This document shows positions 41,660-50,914 of a stretch of DNA of 64,000 nucleotides, piece by piece. The position numbers were made by a program, and so were the translations under genes. The stretch is from Antarcticirhabdus aurantiaca (GTDB taxonomy: Bacteria > Pseudomonadota > Alphaproteobacteria > Rhizobiales > Rhizobiaceae). Position 1 is the stretch's first letter; each line of letters begins with the position of its first letter. The stretch lies in NCBI RefSeq assembly GCF_009765365.1, contig NZ_VTOM01000008.1, forward strand, positions 62,001 to 126,000, given 5' to 3'. The notes beneath the pieces were generated by a model, which was given only the letters and a program-made list of their open reading frames with translations, searched no databases and had not been told where the DNA came from.

Positions 41660-42208
41660 GCAGCAGCGAGGTCGCCGGGGCGCATCGGCATGACGGCTTG
41701 CCCGTCATGCCGATGCGCTGGGTGCTCGTCCGCAATCCCACGAATCATTCCCCGCCGCAAACTCTGCTGTGCACAGACCTCACCCGCGACGCAACTCAGA
41801 TCCCGTCGTCGCGACGCAACTCAGATCCTGTCGTGGTTCGTGCGAAGCTGGAGCGTCGAGGTCACCTTTCCGGAAGTGCGCCGCCACCTCGGCGTGACGA
41901 CCCAGCGCCCGTAGTCGGACACGGCGATTGCCCGCACCACGCCTTGCCTGCTCGCCCTGTTCTCGATCGTCACGCTACTGGCCGCAAGGCTCTCGGCCTA
42001 CCAACTGCGATCACTCGCCACGGCCGCATGGTATCCCAAACCGCGCCCGACCTTCGCAGACGCGCTGGCGGGTGTACGTTGCGCGATCTGGCGCGAGCGC
42101 ACTTTGGCGACATCACCGCGCAGACGCCCCCGCACAAAACCTCGCTTCCGCCTGCCAGACGCCTGGGCCTACGCCCTCTGTCACGCCGCATGATTGGCCA
42201 AAGTCGAG
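41660..42208 (+). pseudogene. Decayed 3' end of an IS701-like (DDE) transposase
   Basis: Over more than one frame, the plus strand encodes the C-terminal third of the transposase that is intact at 53552-54868: GLPVMPMRWVLVRNP, PPQTLLCTDLTRDA, ILSWFVRSWSVEVTF, RTTPCLLALFSIVTLLAARL and AAWYPKPRPTFAD. A 25-base tandem duplication (copies of GCGACGCAACTCAGATCC at 41786 and 41811) breaks the frame. The terminal repeat TGGCCAAAGTCGAGCT is still present at 42196-42211. The stretch 41489-41659, between tRNA-Glu and this remnant, holds nothing I recognise. Confidence 0.88.
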
Positions 42209-42218
42209 CTAAGAGCTT

Positions 42219-42809
42219 CTAACAAAACCACTTTGCGACGAAGCGCCGAGTGATGAGGGCGGCTGCGAGGGTGGTAAGGGCGAGGTGGATGTCGGCCCGG
42301 CGCTCGTAGCGGATGGCGAGCCGTCGGAACTGGGCCAGCCAGGCGAGACTGCGCTCGACCACCCACCTGTGGCGACCCAGGCGCTGGCTGCTCTCGAGGT
42401 CGCGCCGGGCGATGCGGTGCTGGATGTGGCGGACGGTCAGCGCCTGCCGGCAGCGGCGATGATCATAGGCCTTGTCGGCATGGAGCTTGGCCGGGCGGCG
42501 GCGAGGTGGTCCCCAGCACTGACGGATGGCGGGCACGGCATCGACCATCTCCTCGATCATGCAACTGTCGTGGACGTTGGCGCCCGTCAGCCTGACCGCG
42601 AGTGGGATGCCTTGCGCATCGGTGATGATGTGGCGCTTGGTGCCGGACCTGGCGCGATCCGTGGGGTTCGGCCCCGTCTGCGCGCCCCCTTTTTGGCCGC
42701 GATCGAGGCGCTGTCGAGTGCGGCGCGGCTGAAGTCGATGGCGTTGCGCCGGCCGAGACGATCCAGCAGCACCTTCTGGAGCCTGGCCCAGACGCCTGCC
42801 TCCTGCCAA
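42219..42809 (-). CDS. IS5-family transposase, second frame (orfB)
   Basis: The C-terminal half of a DDE transposase: SGTKRHIITDAQGIPLAVRL, then ADKAYDHRRCRQAL with a catalytic D, and WVVERSLAWLAQFRRLAIRYE with the catalytic E (YREK-like box). The homologous region begins after residue 35 or so; the part before it is a shadow of orfA. Expression would need a ribosomal frameshift at CCCCCTTTTT (minus strand AAAAAGGGGG) at 42685-42694. Confidence 0.88.
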   Translation of the reverse strand: MAGGRRLGQAPEGAAGSSRPAQRHRLQPRRTRQRLDRGQKGGAQTGPNPTDRARSGTKRHIITDAQGIPLAVRLTGANVHDSCMIEEMVDAVPAIRQCWGPPRRRPAKLHADKAYDHRRCRQALTVRHIQHRIARRDLESSQRLGRHRWVVERSLAWLAQFRRLAIRYERRADIHLALTTLAAALITRRFVAKWFC

Positions 42810-43024
42810 TCACGCAGTCGGCGCCAGCACGTCATGCCCGAGCCGCAGCCCATCTCCCGCGGCAGAAGCTCCCAAGGCGTTCGCGAGCGCAGCACGAACA
42901 GGATGCCGGTCAGAGCCGCCCGATCTGAAACACGGGGACGTCCGCCTCTGGGCTTGGGCAGCTCAGGCTGCAGAAGCGGTTCGATCGCGGCCCAGAGGCC
43001 GTCCGGAAGAAGAGGGCGTGCAAT
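42587..43024 (-). CDS. IS5-family transposase, first frame (orfA)
   Basis: The N-terminal half of the transposase: RPLLPDGLWAAIEPLLQPEL, GRPRVSDRAALTGILFVLRS, PWELLPREMGCGSGMTCWRR and AIDFSRAALDSASIAAKKG. The frame is open through the terminal repeat and has no standard start inside the element; ATT at 43024 follows GAGGAG and is a possible start. Frame change at the A5G5 run joins it to orfB, a known device of IS427-group elements. Confidence 0.82.
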   Translation of the reverse strand: MARPLLPDGLWAAIEPLLQPELPKPRGGRPRVSDRAALTGILFVLRSRTPWELLPREMGCGSGMTCWRRLRDWQEAGVWARLQKVLLDRLGRRNAIDFSRAALDSASIAAKKGARRRGRTPRIAPGPAPSATSSPMRKASHSRSG

Positions 43025-43062
43025 CTCCTCACAACGCGCCAGCCAGCGTTTTGTTAGACGCT

Positions 43063-43551
43063 CTAAGCCATGGTTAGATCTGCATAGGGATTGGAGCAAC
43101 CTTGCAACCCAAAATACGAGACTGAAAGCACACCTTGGTTTGGCTTTTCCTCGTACAGCGGAAGATAATCCGTACTCATGATAAATTCCGTAAGCAATCG
43201 ACGCTCGAAAGTCTCAACTTTACTTAGAATCGCTTGAGGCGCGATACTGTCTAATAGGGAAGACGCGCCAAATTGCTCGCTCACGCGGAATGGTAGCATT
43301 TTAACTGTAGCGAGCTCAGGATATCCGGCGCGGAAACTCTGTGTGAAGGCGGCGAACTGGTCTGACGTCATCTCGAAGCGTCCTACAAGCCGGTGCAGCG
43401 TGCTTCGCAGAAAGTCTTCGTCAGTCATGCTCGCTGCGCCGCCGCCAAGCACGGCGGCGGCAGCGATCCCACCCAGGCCCATTAGTAGCCCACGGCGGGT
43501 AATGTTGCCGCGAGAACCGCTGGAAGAAGGCGGCTGACCGTTGAGGTTCAT
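43063..43551 (-). CDS. Tat-exported small subunit for the GMC oxidoreductase
   Basis: A 162-aa protein with a twin-arginine signal (ITRRGLLMGLGGIAAAAVLGGGAAS). The mature part (DEDFLRSTLHRLVGRFEMTS, then FRAGYPEL) resembles the gluconate 2-dehydrogenase subunit 3 type, which escorts an FAD-GMC partner through Tat. It overlaps the GMC gene start by four bases. Its TAG stop (43063-43065) lies at the IS5 junction, so the natural C-terminus may have been altered by the insertion. Codon use and GC are lower than in the core genes. Confidence 0.78.
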   Translation of the reverse strand: MNLNGQPPSSSGSRGNITRRGLLMGLGGIAAAAVLGGGAASMTDEDFLRSTLHRLVGRFEMTSDQFAAFTQSFRAGYPELATVKMLPFRVSEQFGASSLLDSIAPQAILSKVETFERRLLTEFIMSTDYLPLYEEKPNQGVLSVSYFGLQGCSNPYADLTMA

Positions 43552-45008
43552 GCACTCCTCCCGGAGAGGCGGCTTGCTGCCCGCAGTGACAAGGCGGCCA
43601 CTGTCAGACTGGGATTGGCTGTGGAACAGGTAGCGAAGGTCGAGGACCCGACCACCACTAGATTGCGATAGCGATGATGGATGAGGCTCGCATCGACGAC
43701 CGAGGTCGCAGGGTTGGATCCCATCCGCAAAGTGCCCTGCAAATGCGACTCCGTACTGCGATAGGCATGAAAGCGGATGCGCTCCACAGGGAGCGGGTCT
43801 AGAACCTTCGGCAGCATATCGATCGCGGCCTGCATCCCGTCTTTGGCATACTCGGAAATGCCGTGGAAATGAACCACCGGTTCGCCATCCTCGCCGAGTG
43901 CAACGTAGTTGCGGTCGTCGAGCGTGTCCTCCACTGCTAGCATGATCGGCAGTGATTGGCGCCAGCGGCCCGGCTCCCGGCGCAGACCATATTTCCAGCG
44001 GTTTTCGAAATAGATCAACGCTCCACTATGGCTGGACCGAAATGGGCCATCCGCCATTGAGTAATTTAGGCCCGTGGTGATAGTGCTGCCGTCAAAATTA
44101 TCGAGGCCATCGAGATAAACCTCAAGCTCAGCCCCAAAGGCCTCGTGTAGACCCTTGCCGGTAAGCCTATCATCCATATCCGATGCCTGAAGAATTGCAG
44201 GACTATGGATGGCGTTGGCGCCTAGAACGAACAAATCACCCGAAACGCTCGTCTCACGTTCCTTATGATAAACCACAAGCCGACGTACGGTCCCATTTGT
44301 TTCCTCGAAGCGCAGCGCACGCGTATTGACCACGAGGGTTATAGCAGGGTGCGAGAACATGTCGCGCATGCTATTGAGTGCGGTGAACTTAGCGTCGGCT
44401 GGGCAGATTTGGCAGCGCAAGGAGGCGCAGCAAGCTGGACGTGTATCGGTTGCCACGCGCGCGCGCGCAGTAGGCATTACAAAATGCCGGTCAGGCTGGG
44501 CGGCCTGCATCATCCGGTCTACTGACGACATGTTGTGCGGCGGCTGTGGGAATGGCATGGAGCGGGGTAGAACCTGAGCCATCGCCGGATCGCCCGAGAT
44601 CGCCATCGCCTCCTCGGCGCGGCAGTAATGCCGCTCAAGATCATCATAAGAAATTGGCCAGTCATCGCCGAAGCCATATAGGCTTTGCATTCGGAAGTCA
44701 CTTGGCTGCATGCGTGGCGTTTGAGCAAACCAGCAGTTAGTGCCTCCACCAAAACCGATAGTGAAATTCCAGGGTTTTTCCGATGTGCTCGAATAGGTCG
44801 CATCATCAGGAATTGGTGAGTTGCGGCCGTTGGAGAATTGCCATGCGTGATCGTTTACGCCACCTCTCTCCACTACCAAAACACGTGTTTTTTCTCCGAG
44901 ATCTGCGAGCAGACCAAGCAAGAAGAAGGCCGAGCCGAAGCCGGTTCCCACCACGATTATGTCATAATGTTCCCCAGCGATAGAAGCGGGATCCACCACT
45001 GGGATCAT
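43548..45008 (-). CDS. GMC-family FAD-dependent oxidoreductase
   Basis: A 486-aa flavoenzyme. The ADP-binding motif IIVVGTGFGSAFFLLG is near residue 17, FGGGTNCWFAQTPRM near 88, and a cysteine cluster CCASLRCQICPADAKF near 195. The C-terminal GMC domain has HAYRSTESHLQGTLRMG and VGSSTFATCSTANPSLTVAA. With the overlapping Tat small subunit it would form a periplasmic sugar or alcohol dehydrogenase. Placed beside a polysaccharide locus, a role in modifying sugars is possible but inferred. No cytochrome subunit gene is seen. Confidence 0.85.
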   Translation of the reverse strand: MIPVVDPASIAGEHYDIIVVGTGFGSAFFLLGLLADLGEKTRVLVVERGGVNDHAWQFSNGRNSPIPDDATYSSTSEKPWNFTIGFGGGTNCWFAQTPRMQPSDFRMQSLYGFGDDWPISYDDLERHYCRAEEAMAISGDPAMAQVLPRSMPFPQPPHNMSSVDRMMQAAQPDRHFVMPTARARVATDTRPACCASLRCQICPADAKFTALNSMRDMFSHPAITLVVNTRALRFEETNGTVRRLVVYHKERETSVSGDLFVLGANAIHSPAILQASDMDDRLTGKGLHEAFGAELEVYLDGLDNFDGSTITTGLNYSMADGPFRSSHSGALIYFENRWKYGLRREPGRWRQSLPIMLAVEDTLDDRNYVALGEDGEPVVHFHGISEYAKDGMQAAIDMLPKVLDPLPVERIRFHAYRSTESHLQGTLRMGSNPATSVVDASLIHHRYRNLVVVGSSTFATCSTANPSLTVAALSLRAASRLSGRSA

Positions 45009-45099
45009 GATCTGGTCCTTGATATTATGCGTGATGATAGGCTGTAAAATAAACTATTTGGCTCGTCAAATTTATCGAGCGTGCTCTGAGTCTTGGGAT

Positions 45100-45634
45100 G
45101 GGTCATCTTGCGCGACGGATCCTCCCCCCTGCCGGCCGATCTCGACCCCGTCATGGACGCCTGCTGCAACGCCTGGAACGCTCTCGCAACCGAGCCAGAC
45201 CGCAACCGTTCCCTCTCCGCATACCCCTACCTGAAACAGGTCAATGCAAAGGCGCGAAGGTATCACAGGCATGACGGCTCCGTTTGTCTATGACGGCGCC
45301 ATCAACGGCACGGTGTTCCTGGCCTCTGTCGCACAGGTGCTCGCGCCCACCCTCTCGCCGGGCGACGTGGTCATCATGGACAATCTGCCAGCCCGAGGCG
45401 GTGGGCGTTCGGATCGTCATCGAGGCAGCGGGGGCGAGCCTCTGCTTCTTGTCGCCCTATTCACCCAACTTCAACCCTATTGAGAACGCCTTGGCCAAGC
45501 TCAAGGCGCTGCTGCGCGCCAGGGCCGAGCGAACCGTCGACTCGCTATGGCGAGCCGTCGGCGACCTCGTCCCGACGTTCACACCAGCTGAATGCGCCAA
45601 CTGCTTCCAAGCCGCCGGATACGAGGCAACGTGA
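45100..45634 (+). pseudogene. IS630-family transposase fragments
   Basis: Two different IS630-type C-terminal fragments lie in line. The first (about 45109-45245) encodes ILRDGSSPLPADLDPVMDAC and [14 protein letters not shown], matching the end of the transposase at 54980. The second (about 45265-45634), in two frames, encodes [52 protein letters not shown] and CFQAAGYEAT, the DDE end of another IS630 type. Neither has a start or ends. They separate the GMC genes from the polysaccharide kinase. Confidence 0.85.
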
Positions 45635-45683
45635 ACCGGATCTGCTCCAGCAGCCTCGAGGCAGCGGACGTTGCGCTATTGCG

Positions 45684-47960
45684 TCACGGAAGATGATAAT
45701 AGTCCTTGTACTGCGAGATGTAGTAGTCGGCCGAGTCCATGGTCTTGTAGAGCTTCATGCGGGCTTCGTCGCCCTTGTTGAAGATCGTGCCGAGGCACTT
45801 CTCGTACAGGGCCGGATTGTCCGCCATGATGTTGCGCACGAGCTTGCGCGACGTGCGGCCCCATTCGACCACCATGATGAAGCCGTCGATGCGGTTCGCC
45901 ATGGCTCGCGCGTCGATGACGGGGCCGAGCGGCGGCAGGTCGATGACGATGTAGTCGAAGCTGCCCCGCAGACGCTCGATCAGGTTCGCCATTCCGGACG
46001 AGGTCAGGATCTCGCTCGAATGGTAGACCCTCTGGGTCAGCGAGACCGGAAGTACCGCGAGCTTGCCGTTCGGGCTCCAGACGAGGCAGTCCTCGATGGG
46101 GCTGGTGCCGTAGGCGGCCTCGACGAGGCCGACCGTCGGCTTCGAGTTCAAAGACCGCGACAGGTTGGGATTGCGAAGGTCGCCGTCGATCAAGAGGACA
46201 CGGCTGTCCTGCGACGCGAGCAGGGACGCGAAGTTCGCGGACAGGGTGGTCTTGCCCTCCCGCGGCAGGCACGAGACCATCCCGATGACTTTGGCCTGAC
46301 GGTCGGCGAGATAGGTGTTTGCCGCGAACCGTGCATTGCGCAGGGTTTCGGTGAACGGCGAGAGCGGGGCCGTCGCGGCCCGATTGTTGAGGCTGCCGGC
46401 GCGCCAGATGTCGGCCGAGGTCGCGCCGTCGACCTGCGGGTCGGACTGCGCGAGATTGCCGACCGAGCCGAGGAACTCGACGCCCAGCTCGCTGCGCACC
46501 TGGCTACCAGTGCGGAAGAAGCGGTCGCGATGCTCGCGGAGCGCAGCGGCTCCGACGCCCGACGCCGCTCCGAGCACGGTCGCAAGCGCCAGGATGATCG
46601 GCACCCGCGGGTAGCTGGGGCGCGACGGCGGCTTGGCCGGCGTGATGACGCGCGCCTCGGTGATCGGGAAGGACTGCTGCTGGAGCGTCTCGTGGTAGCG
46701 CTGGAGGAAGACGTTGTAGAGGTTGCGGAAGGCGTCGGCCTCGCGCTCGAGCTCGCGCAGCTGGACGCTCGACGTGTTGGCCTCGACGTTCTCGCCAGCG
46801 ACGCTCCTCAGGCTCTCTGTCAGCGACTCCTCCCGGCGCAGGGCAACGTTGTAGGAGCTTTCGTAGCTTTCCGCGATGCGCCCAAGCTCGTCGAAGATCT
46901 GGCTCTGATACTCGGCCATCTCGGCGCGCAGGCGCACGGCCTGGACGTGCTCGGGACCGAAGGAGCGCTCGACCTCGCTCAAGCGGCGGGACGCGTCGAG
47001 GTAGCGCTGGCGAAGGTTCACGATCGTCGCGTTGCCGAGCGCGTCGTCGACCACGGCGTCGGTGCGCCCATTCTTGATGATGTCGCGGATCTGGTCCAGC
47101 CGCGCCTTGGCTTCGGCGGTGCTCGCGCGCGTCGCCACCAGCTGCGTGTTCAGCTCGCCCAGCTGCTGTTCGGAGATCAGCTGGTTGTTGGAAGACAGGA
47201 GGCTGTTCTCGTTCCTGTAGTTCTGCACCGCCAGATCGGCGTCGTAGGACTGCTGCCGGAGCTGTGCGAGACGCTCCTCGAGCCATTCGCTGGCGCGGCG
47301 GGTCGCGCTGTACTTGGCTTCCAGCTGGTCGTTCAGGTAGGCCTCGCCATAGGCCTGCGCGATCCGGTTGGCCATATGGCGGTCCGCGGCGGTGTAACTC
47401 AGGCGCAGGACGTAGGTCTTCTCGACGCGCTCGACCTCGAGATTGCCGCGAAGGATGGCGGCGGCGGCGATGAGCTTCGCCTCGCGGTTGGGACCGTCGG
47501 CCGCCTGGCTGCGGGACACCGGCAGGACGCTCTGCGCGACGCTCGTCACCCCGCCTATGATGCGGCCGAGCATCGAGGGGTTGCTGGCCATGAAGGTGGG
47601 ATCGTCGACCAGCCCGATGCTCTCGGCCACGGACCGGGCGAGCTGTTCCGATCGGAGGACCTCGACCTGGGTCATCATGTCCGAGTCGTCCTGGAAGACA
47701 TCGGTGGGCACGGTCAGGGTGCCGATGACGTTGGAGGTCCCCTTGTCGATCATGATGTCGGTGGAAGCGGTGTAGAGCGGAACGGCCATCGAAACGTAGG
47801 CCACGCTCAGAACGATGCTGGCGAGCGTCCACAGGCCGATGATCCAGGCCTGGCGGCGGAGCGCCGCAAGGATATGGTTGAGCGCGATCGGCTCGAAACC
47901 GGACCCGTCATCGGGGGAGCTACCCGCGAGCGCCAAAGGCTTGTCGTTCGATTTGGACAT
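45684..47960 (-). CDS. Polysaccharide copolymerase/tyrosine autokinase (Wzc/ExoP-like)
   Basis: A 758-aa inner-membrane protein. A Wzz domain with a first membrane segment (IIGLWTLASIVLSVAYVSM) opens the protein, a long periplasmic coiled coil (about 200-420) follows, and a second membrane segment (VPIILALATVLGAASGVGAA) lies near 450. The cytoplasmic BY-kinase has a Walker A variant LPREGKTTLS near 560, Walker A' VLLIDGDLRNPNLS, and a C-terminal tyrosine cluster (DYYISQYKDYYHLP) for autophosphorylation. It controls chain length and export of an exopolysaccharide. GC is near core level, unlike its neighbours. Confidence 0.93.
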   Translation of the reverse strand: MSKSNDKPLALAGSSPDDGSGFEPIALNHILAALRRQAWIIGLWTLASIVLSVAYVSMAVPLYTASTDIMIDKGTSNVIGTLTVPTDVFQDDSDMMTQVEVLRSEQLARSVAESIGLVDDPTFMASNPSMLGRIIGGVTSVAQSVLPVSRSQAADGPNREAKLIAAAAILRGNLEVERVEKTYVLRLSYTAADRHMANRIAQAYGEAYLNDQLEAKYSATRRASEWLEERLAQLRQQSYDADLAVQNYRNENSLLSSNNQLISEQQLGELNTQLVATRASTAEAKARLDQIRDIIKNGRTDAVVDDALGNATIVNLRQRYLDASRRLSEVERSFGPEHVQAVRLRAEMAEYQSQIFDELGRIAESYESSYNVALRREESLTESLRSVAGENVEANTSSVQLRELEREADAFRNLYNVFLQRYHETLQQQSFPITEARVITPAKPPSRPSYPRVPIILALATVLGAASGVGAAALREHRDRFFRTGSQVRSELGVEFLGSVGNLAQSDPQVDGATSADIWRAGSLNNRAATAPLSPFTETLRNARFAANTYLADRQAKVIGMVSCLPREGKTTLSANFASLLASQDSRVLLIDGDLRNPNLSRSLNSKPTVGLVEAAYGTSPIEDCLVWSPNGKLAVLPVSLTQRVYHSSEILTSSGMANLIERLRGSFDYIVIDLPPLGPVIDARAMANRIDGFIMVVEWGRTSRKLVRNIMADNPALYEKCLGTIFNKGDEARMKLYKTMDSADYYISQYKDYYHLP

Positions 47961-48190
47961 CTAGAATCCGGAACGGTTTGCGTCTTAGGACAGAACGAGA
48001 CCCGATCTATGGCATATTTGCGAGCTTTTCTGCCCAAAATTTGATGGCCAACGTGTGAGGTGTCGATGAACTAGCTGTACTGCGCACATCAGTAGCGTCT
48101 CATTGCTATAGCTTGAGGCGGGCATTTTGACTTGGTGTTGATCCTCTCCACGTGGATAATGCAAACGTCGACTTCTTATCATCCTAGATC

Positions 48191-49672
48191 TCATCGCAGC
48201 ACACCGATAACTGACAAAATTCGCTTCCGCAGGACAAAGGCGCCTGCTATCCAGACCAAAGTGAAGATGACGAGCTGGGTGACCAAACGAAGAACTAGTT
48301 CGACCGATTCGACAGTTGTTAAGGTCGAAAGAACGGCAGCGATCGACGCTGCACTCGCAGGTAAGATAAAATACACAACGTCTAGCATCGCATTCATTGA
48401 AGTTTCGCCGCCGAATTTCAAACACGCAAACACAGTCAGCGAAGCACCGACTATCGACGAGAATACAACGACCGTCGTTGCCCATTCTATTCCTAAGCCT
48501 GCGAACACAATGAGACCCAGGACTAGCGAACTCGTCGCAATAAATTGAAGTGGAACGAGAACCTTCTGCTTACCCTGAGCGACAAGTAGCGGGCTACTAA
48601 CCGCGCTCACAACAGAAAAAAATCGACCGATGCACAATGCTGCAGTCACACCTGTGACACCACTCCAAGCATCATCCGCGATTAGAGCCACTAACGGTTC
48701 ACTCACTACAGCGAGCGCAGATAGAAACGTACTGGTGAGCAAGAGCGTTACGGCAAGGACATCATGGTAGGCTCGTGATGGATCTTCATTCCGCGCGACC
48801 AGAGATCCGAATTTTGATAGCGCAATGATCTTCAACGGTTGCCCGCAAACATCGCCAGCGGCCGACACTACGCGATTCGCTGCTCGGTAAATGCCAGTGG
48901 CAGCCGGGGAAATCAACGCTCCGATCAGGAACTCCGGGGCGTAGCTTGTCACTTGACCAATGACTGCAGATATATACTGGGGGGAACACCAGCGGAAGAT
49001 GTCAGTCAACGTACGGTGTTGGTTGCCTCTCGCAAACTGCGGACGATGCAGAACGCGATAAGCGATGATAATCATTGTCGACCTGATGTAGATTTGCGCA
49101 ACTAAGGCATGCAAGCCATACCCCATCAACAAAAGAATTATAGCCGTCGCTCCTGAGATCACTTCAACAACGATGGTCGCATAGTAGTAGGCATATATCC
49201 GCTTCGACCGGATGATCTGAGCCTCTTGCCAAGCAGCCACAGCAGATAGAAAGACAGTCGGGACCAAAAGCGAGACAAAATCTCTGATCTCAGCGTTAGA
49301 CTCTCCAGGAAGAGCGCTGATTATAGTTAGAGCTAATGCGGATAGGAGTGCAGAAACAAGTAGATTGACGTAAAGTGCTCCGCGGCTGACCAAGGCCGCG
49401 TTTTCAGCCTGGATGATGAGCTGGAAGGTCCCAACGTACATCAGTGCTCTAATCATGGAGATGACTGCTGAGGCTATAGCAAATATTCCGAACGTCGCAG
49501 GACTCAGCTGTGATACGCTCGCGAGGGTTACCGCGAGAGCCACCAGCTGACCTGAACTGCGGGACACTATCCCAGCTATTATGCTGTGCAGCGGCTTCAG
49601 ACGAGTCAACAATTTCACTTTATGACTTTCTCGCGGCAAGATTGCAAGACATGTCCTACCGAGTGTCGACAA
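48191..49672 (-). CDS. Lipopolysaccharide/oligosaccharide flippase (Wzx-like)
   Basis: A 493-aa polytopic protein with about 12-14 membrane segments and the polysaccharide biosynthesis-protein layout: SRSSGQLVALAVTLASVSQL, ATFGIFAIASAVISM, then SPQYISAVIGQVTSYAPEFL with GALISPAATGIYRAANRVVS and VSSPLLVAQGKQKVLVP. It would move lipid-linked repeat units across the inner membrane for Wzy-type polymerisation. Codon use and GC are clearly lower than in the flanking core. It is transcribed toward the kinase gene with a 230-base gap. Confidence 0.9.
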   Translation of the reverse strand: MSTLGRTCLAILPRESHKVKLLTRLKPLHSIIAGIVSRSSGQLVALAVTLASVSQLSPATFGIFAIASAVISMIRALMYVGTFQLIIQAENAALVSRGALYVNLLVSALLSALALTIISALPGESNAEIRDFVSLLVPTVFLSAVAAWQEAQIIRSKRIYAYYYATIVVEVISGATAIILLLMGYGLHALVAQIYIRSTMIIIAYRVLHRPQFARGNQHRTLTDIFRWCSPQYISAVIGQVTSYAPEFLIGALISPAATGIYRAANRVVSAAGDVCGQPLKIIALSKFGSLVARNEDPSRAYHDVLAVTLLLTSTFLSALAVVSEPLVALIADDAWSGVTGVTAALCIGRFFSVVSAVSSPLLVAQGKQKVLVPLQFIATSSLVLGLIVFAGLGIEWATTVVVFSSIVGASLTVFACLKFGGETSMNAMLDVVYFILPASAASIAAVLSTLTTVESVELVLRLVTQLVIFTLVWIAGAFVLRKRILSVIGVLR

Positions 49673-49733
49673 GGCCGACTACTCGATACTCAGTAGCTGT
49701 CCATCATCCACTGGGCCTTCGGCTTAGAGGTTG

Positions 49734-50350
49734 TCCGAAACGGCCCGAATGAGCGAAGTGCGGTTGCTTTCAGCAGATATGCGATAAATCAGATGTGCGC
49801 ATCGAATTTTTTTCTGACGTTTCAACGGCACCATAGCCACGATCGCCTGCGAAACGGAACCGAGCAAGTCGACTCGGAACAAGCGGCTAGTGGACCTTCT
49901 TCCCGGCTCGGCTGGAAGGAGGTGACCCAGCGACGTGGCCTTCGCGCAACATCGTCACCGGCGACTTCGACATCGTCAACGCCGACTTCTAAGTCCTGCC
50001 GGGAAGCATTCTCTGCCTGATCCCTAACGGCCAGCTGCTCAATAGCACGACGCCTTGCTACTTCGGTGTCACTCGCTAAAGCATTTTTGTGATGATCAAT
50101 CATTGCTTTGTCATGATGGACAGCAGGCACACCAACGGCGAGATCTCTCCCGCGGTACCCGTGTTCGACATCCGATGCGTCGACATCACAGAAATCACCC
50201 GGCATTGTGACCATGACGCCGACAAGAGCTTGGAAGGCTGCGAGCGTCAGGGTGTGATTTGATCGGAATGGTGCCTCTCGTTGTCGATCCTGAAGCCGAC
50301 AGCGTCCAGCATCGTTACGGTGGCGTGCCCATTTCGTGTCTCCTACGTAA
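49734..50350 (+). pseudogene. Heavily decayed IS5-family transposase (copy 1)
   Basis: Broken frames on the plus strand resemble an IS5-type transposase that starts MWT..TR in intact relatives: RLRNGTEQVDSEQAASGPSS near the start, then INHCFVMMDSRHTNGEISPA and VFDIRCVDITEI, which parallel the INHHLVM..R.REASPSAGVIDSQSVK core. Several stops and indels interrupt it. The left end reads TTGTCCGAAACGGCCCG, similar to the left end of the remnant at 58885. It separates the flippase from the GT8 gene. Confidence 0.65.
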
Positions 50351-50914
50351 TCGCCATCCTTTGCTGTCAAATGCCTATTCGGATGCTGGTTCTACATGAA
50401 CGCAAACATGCACTGCCACTCTGATCTACATCAAGATAGCAAGCCAACCGCCAGAACACGTTAGCTCAGTTTTCCATTTCAAGCGTAAAGTCATGTAACG
50501 CATATTTTCATAGATCATTTGTAAGCGACAGCTCTGTATTGGGGCCGGAGGCACGACCGTATCTGCCACAGTCTTCCTCTACGCAGCCTCGATCATGGTC
50601 CACGTACGCTGTGTCACTCGAAGCTCACGACCTTTCGATCCGATTCGTAGAAGCGGTCGCGCTAGTCCGCACCGCAGCACCGGCCTGCCCGAAGTGGCGG
50701 TCATGATCTACGATCTAAGAAAATGATGCCGCTTTATCGCTATGAAATAACCGATCATCTACTTCACCGACACATAGTCGAAGCCAACATTTGCCACACT
50801 CTTCGAGTACCATCATTGCAGTATTTGCACTGCGACACGCCGGAAGAATTCGATGATGTACGGCCAAGCACAAAGGCAGGACTATCAAGATGTCAGGGGA
50901 CTTACTCTCTGCTC
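50351..50914. other. Intergenic stretch without recognisable gene
   Basis: AT-rich DNA followed by a more GC-rich patch (about 50535-50700). A plus-strand frame from 50723 runs antisense into the GT8 gene and shows no family features. I see no promoter or RNA that I can name. Confidence 0.5.

Larger units (their letters stand above)
42213..43063. mobile_element. IS5-family element (IS427-like group)
   Basis: Inverted ends GAGCTTCTAACAAAAC and, inverted, GAGCGTCTAACAAAAC bound the element (14 of 16 bases match). TAA occurs on both sides (42210-42212 and 43064-43066), a 3-bp duplication of the TNA kind expected for this group. It encodes a two-frame transposase on the minus strand. It landed beside the end of the IS701-like remnant and against the last codon of the Tat-signal protein gene. 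Confidence 0.85.

Noticed and set aside
49822-50370. Minus-strand 182-codon frame
   Set aside because: It is antisense to a decayed IS5-type transposase on the plus strand and has no ribosome binding site or family feature.
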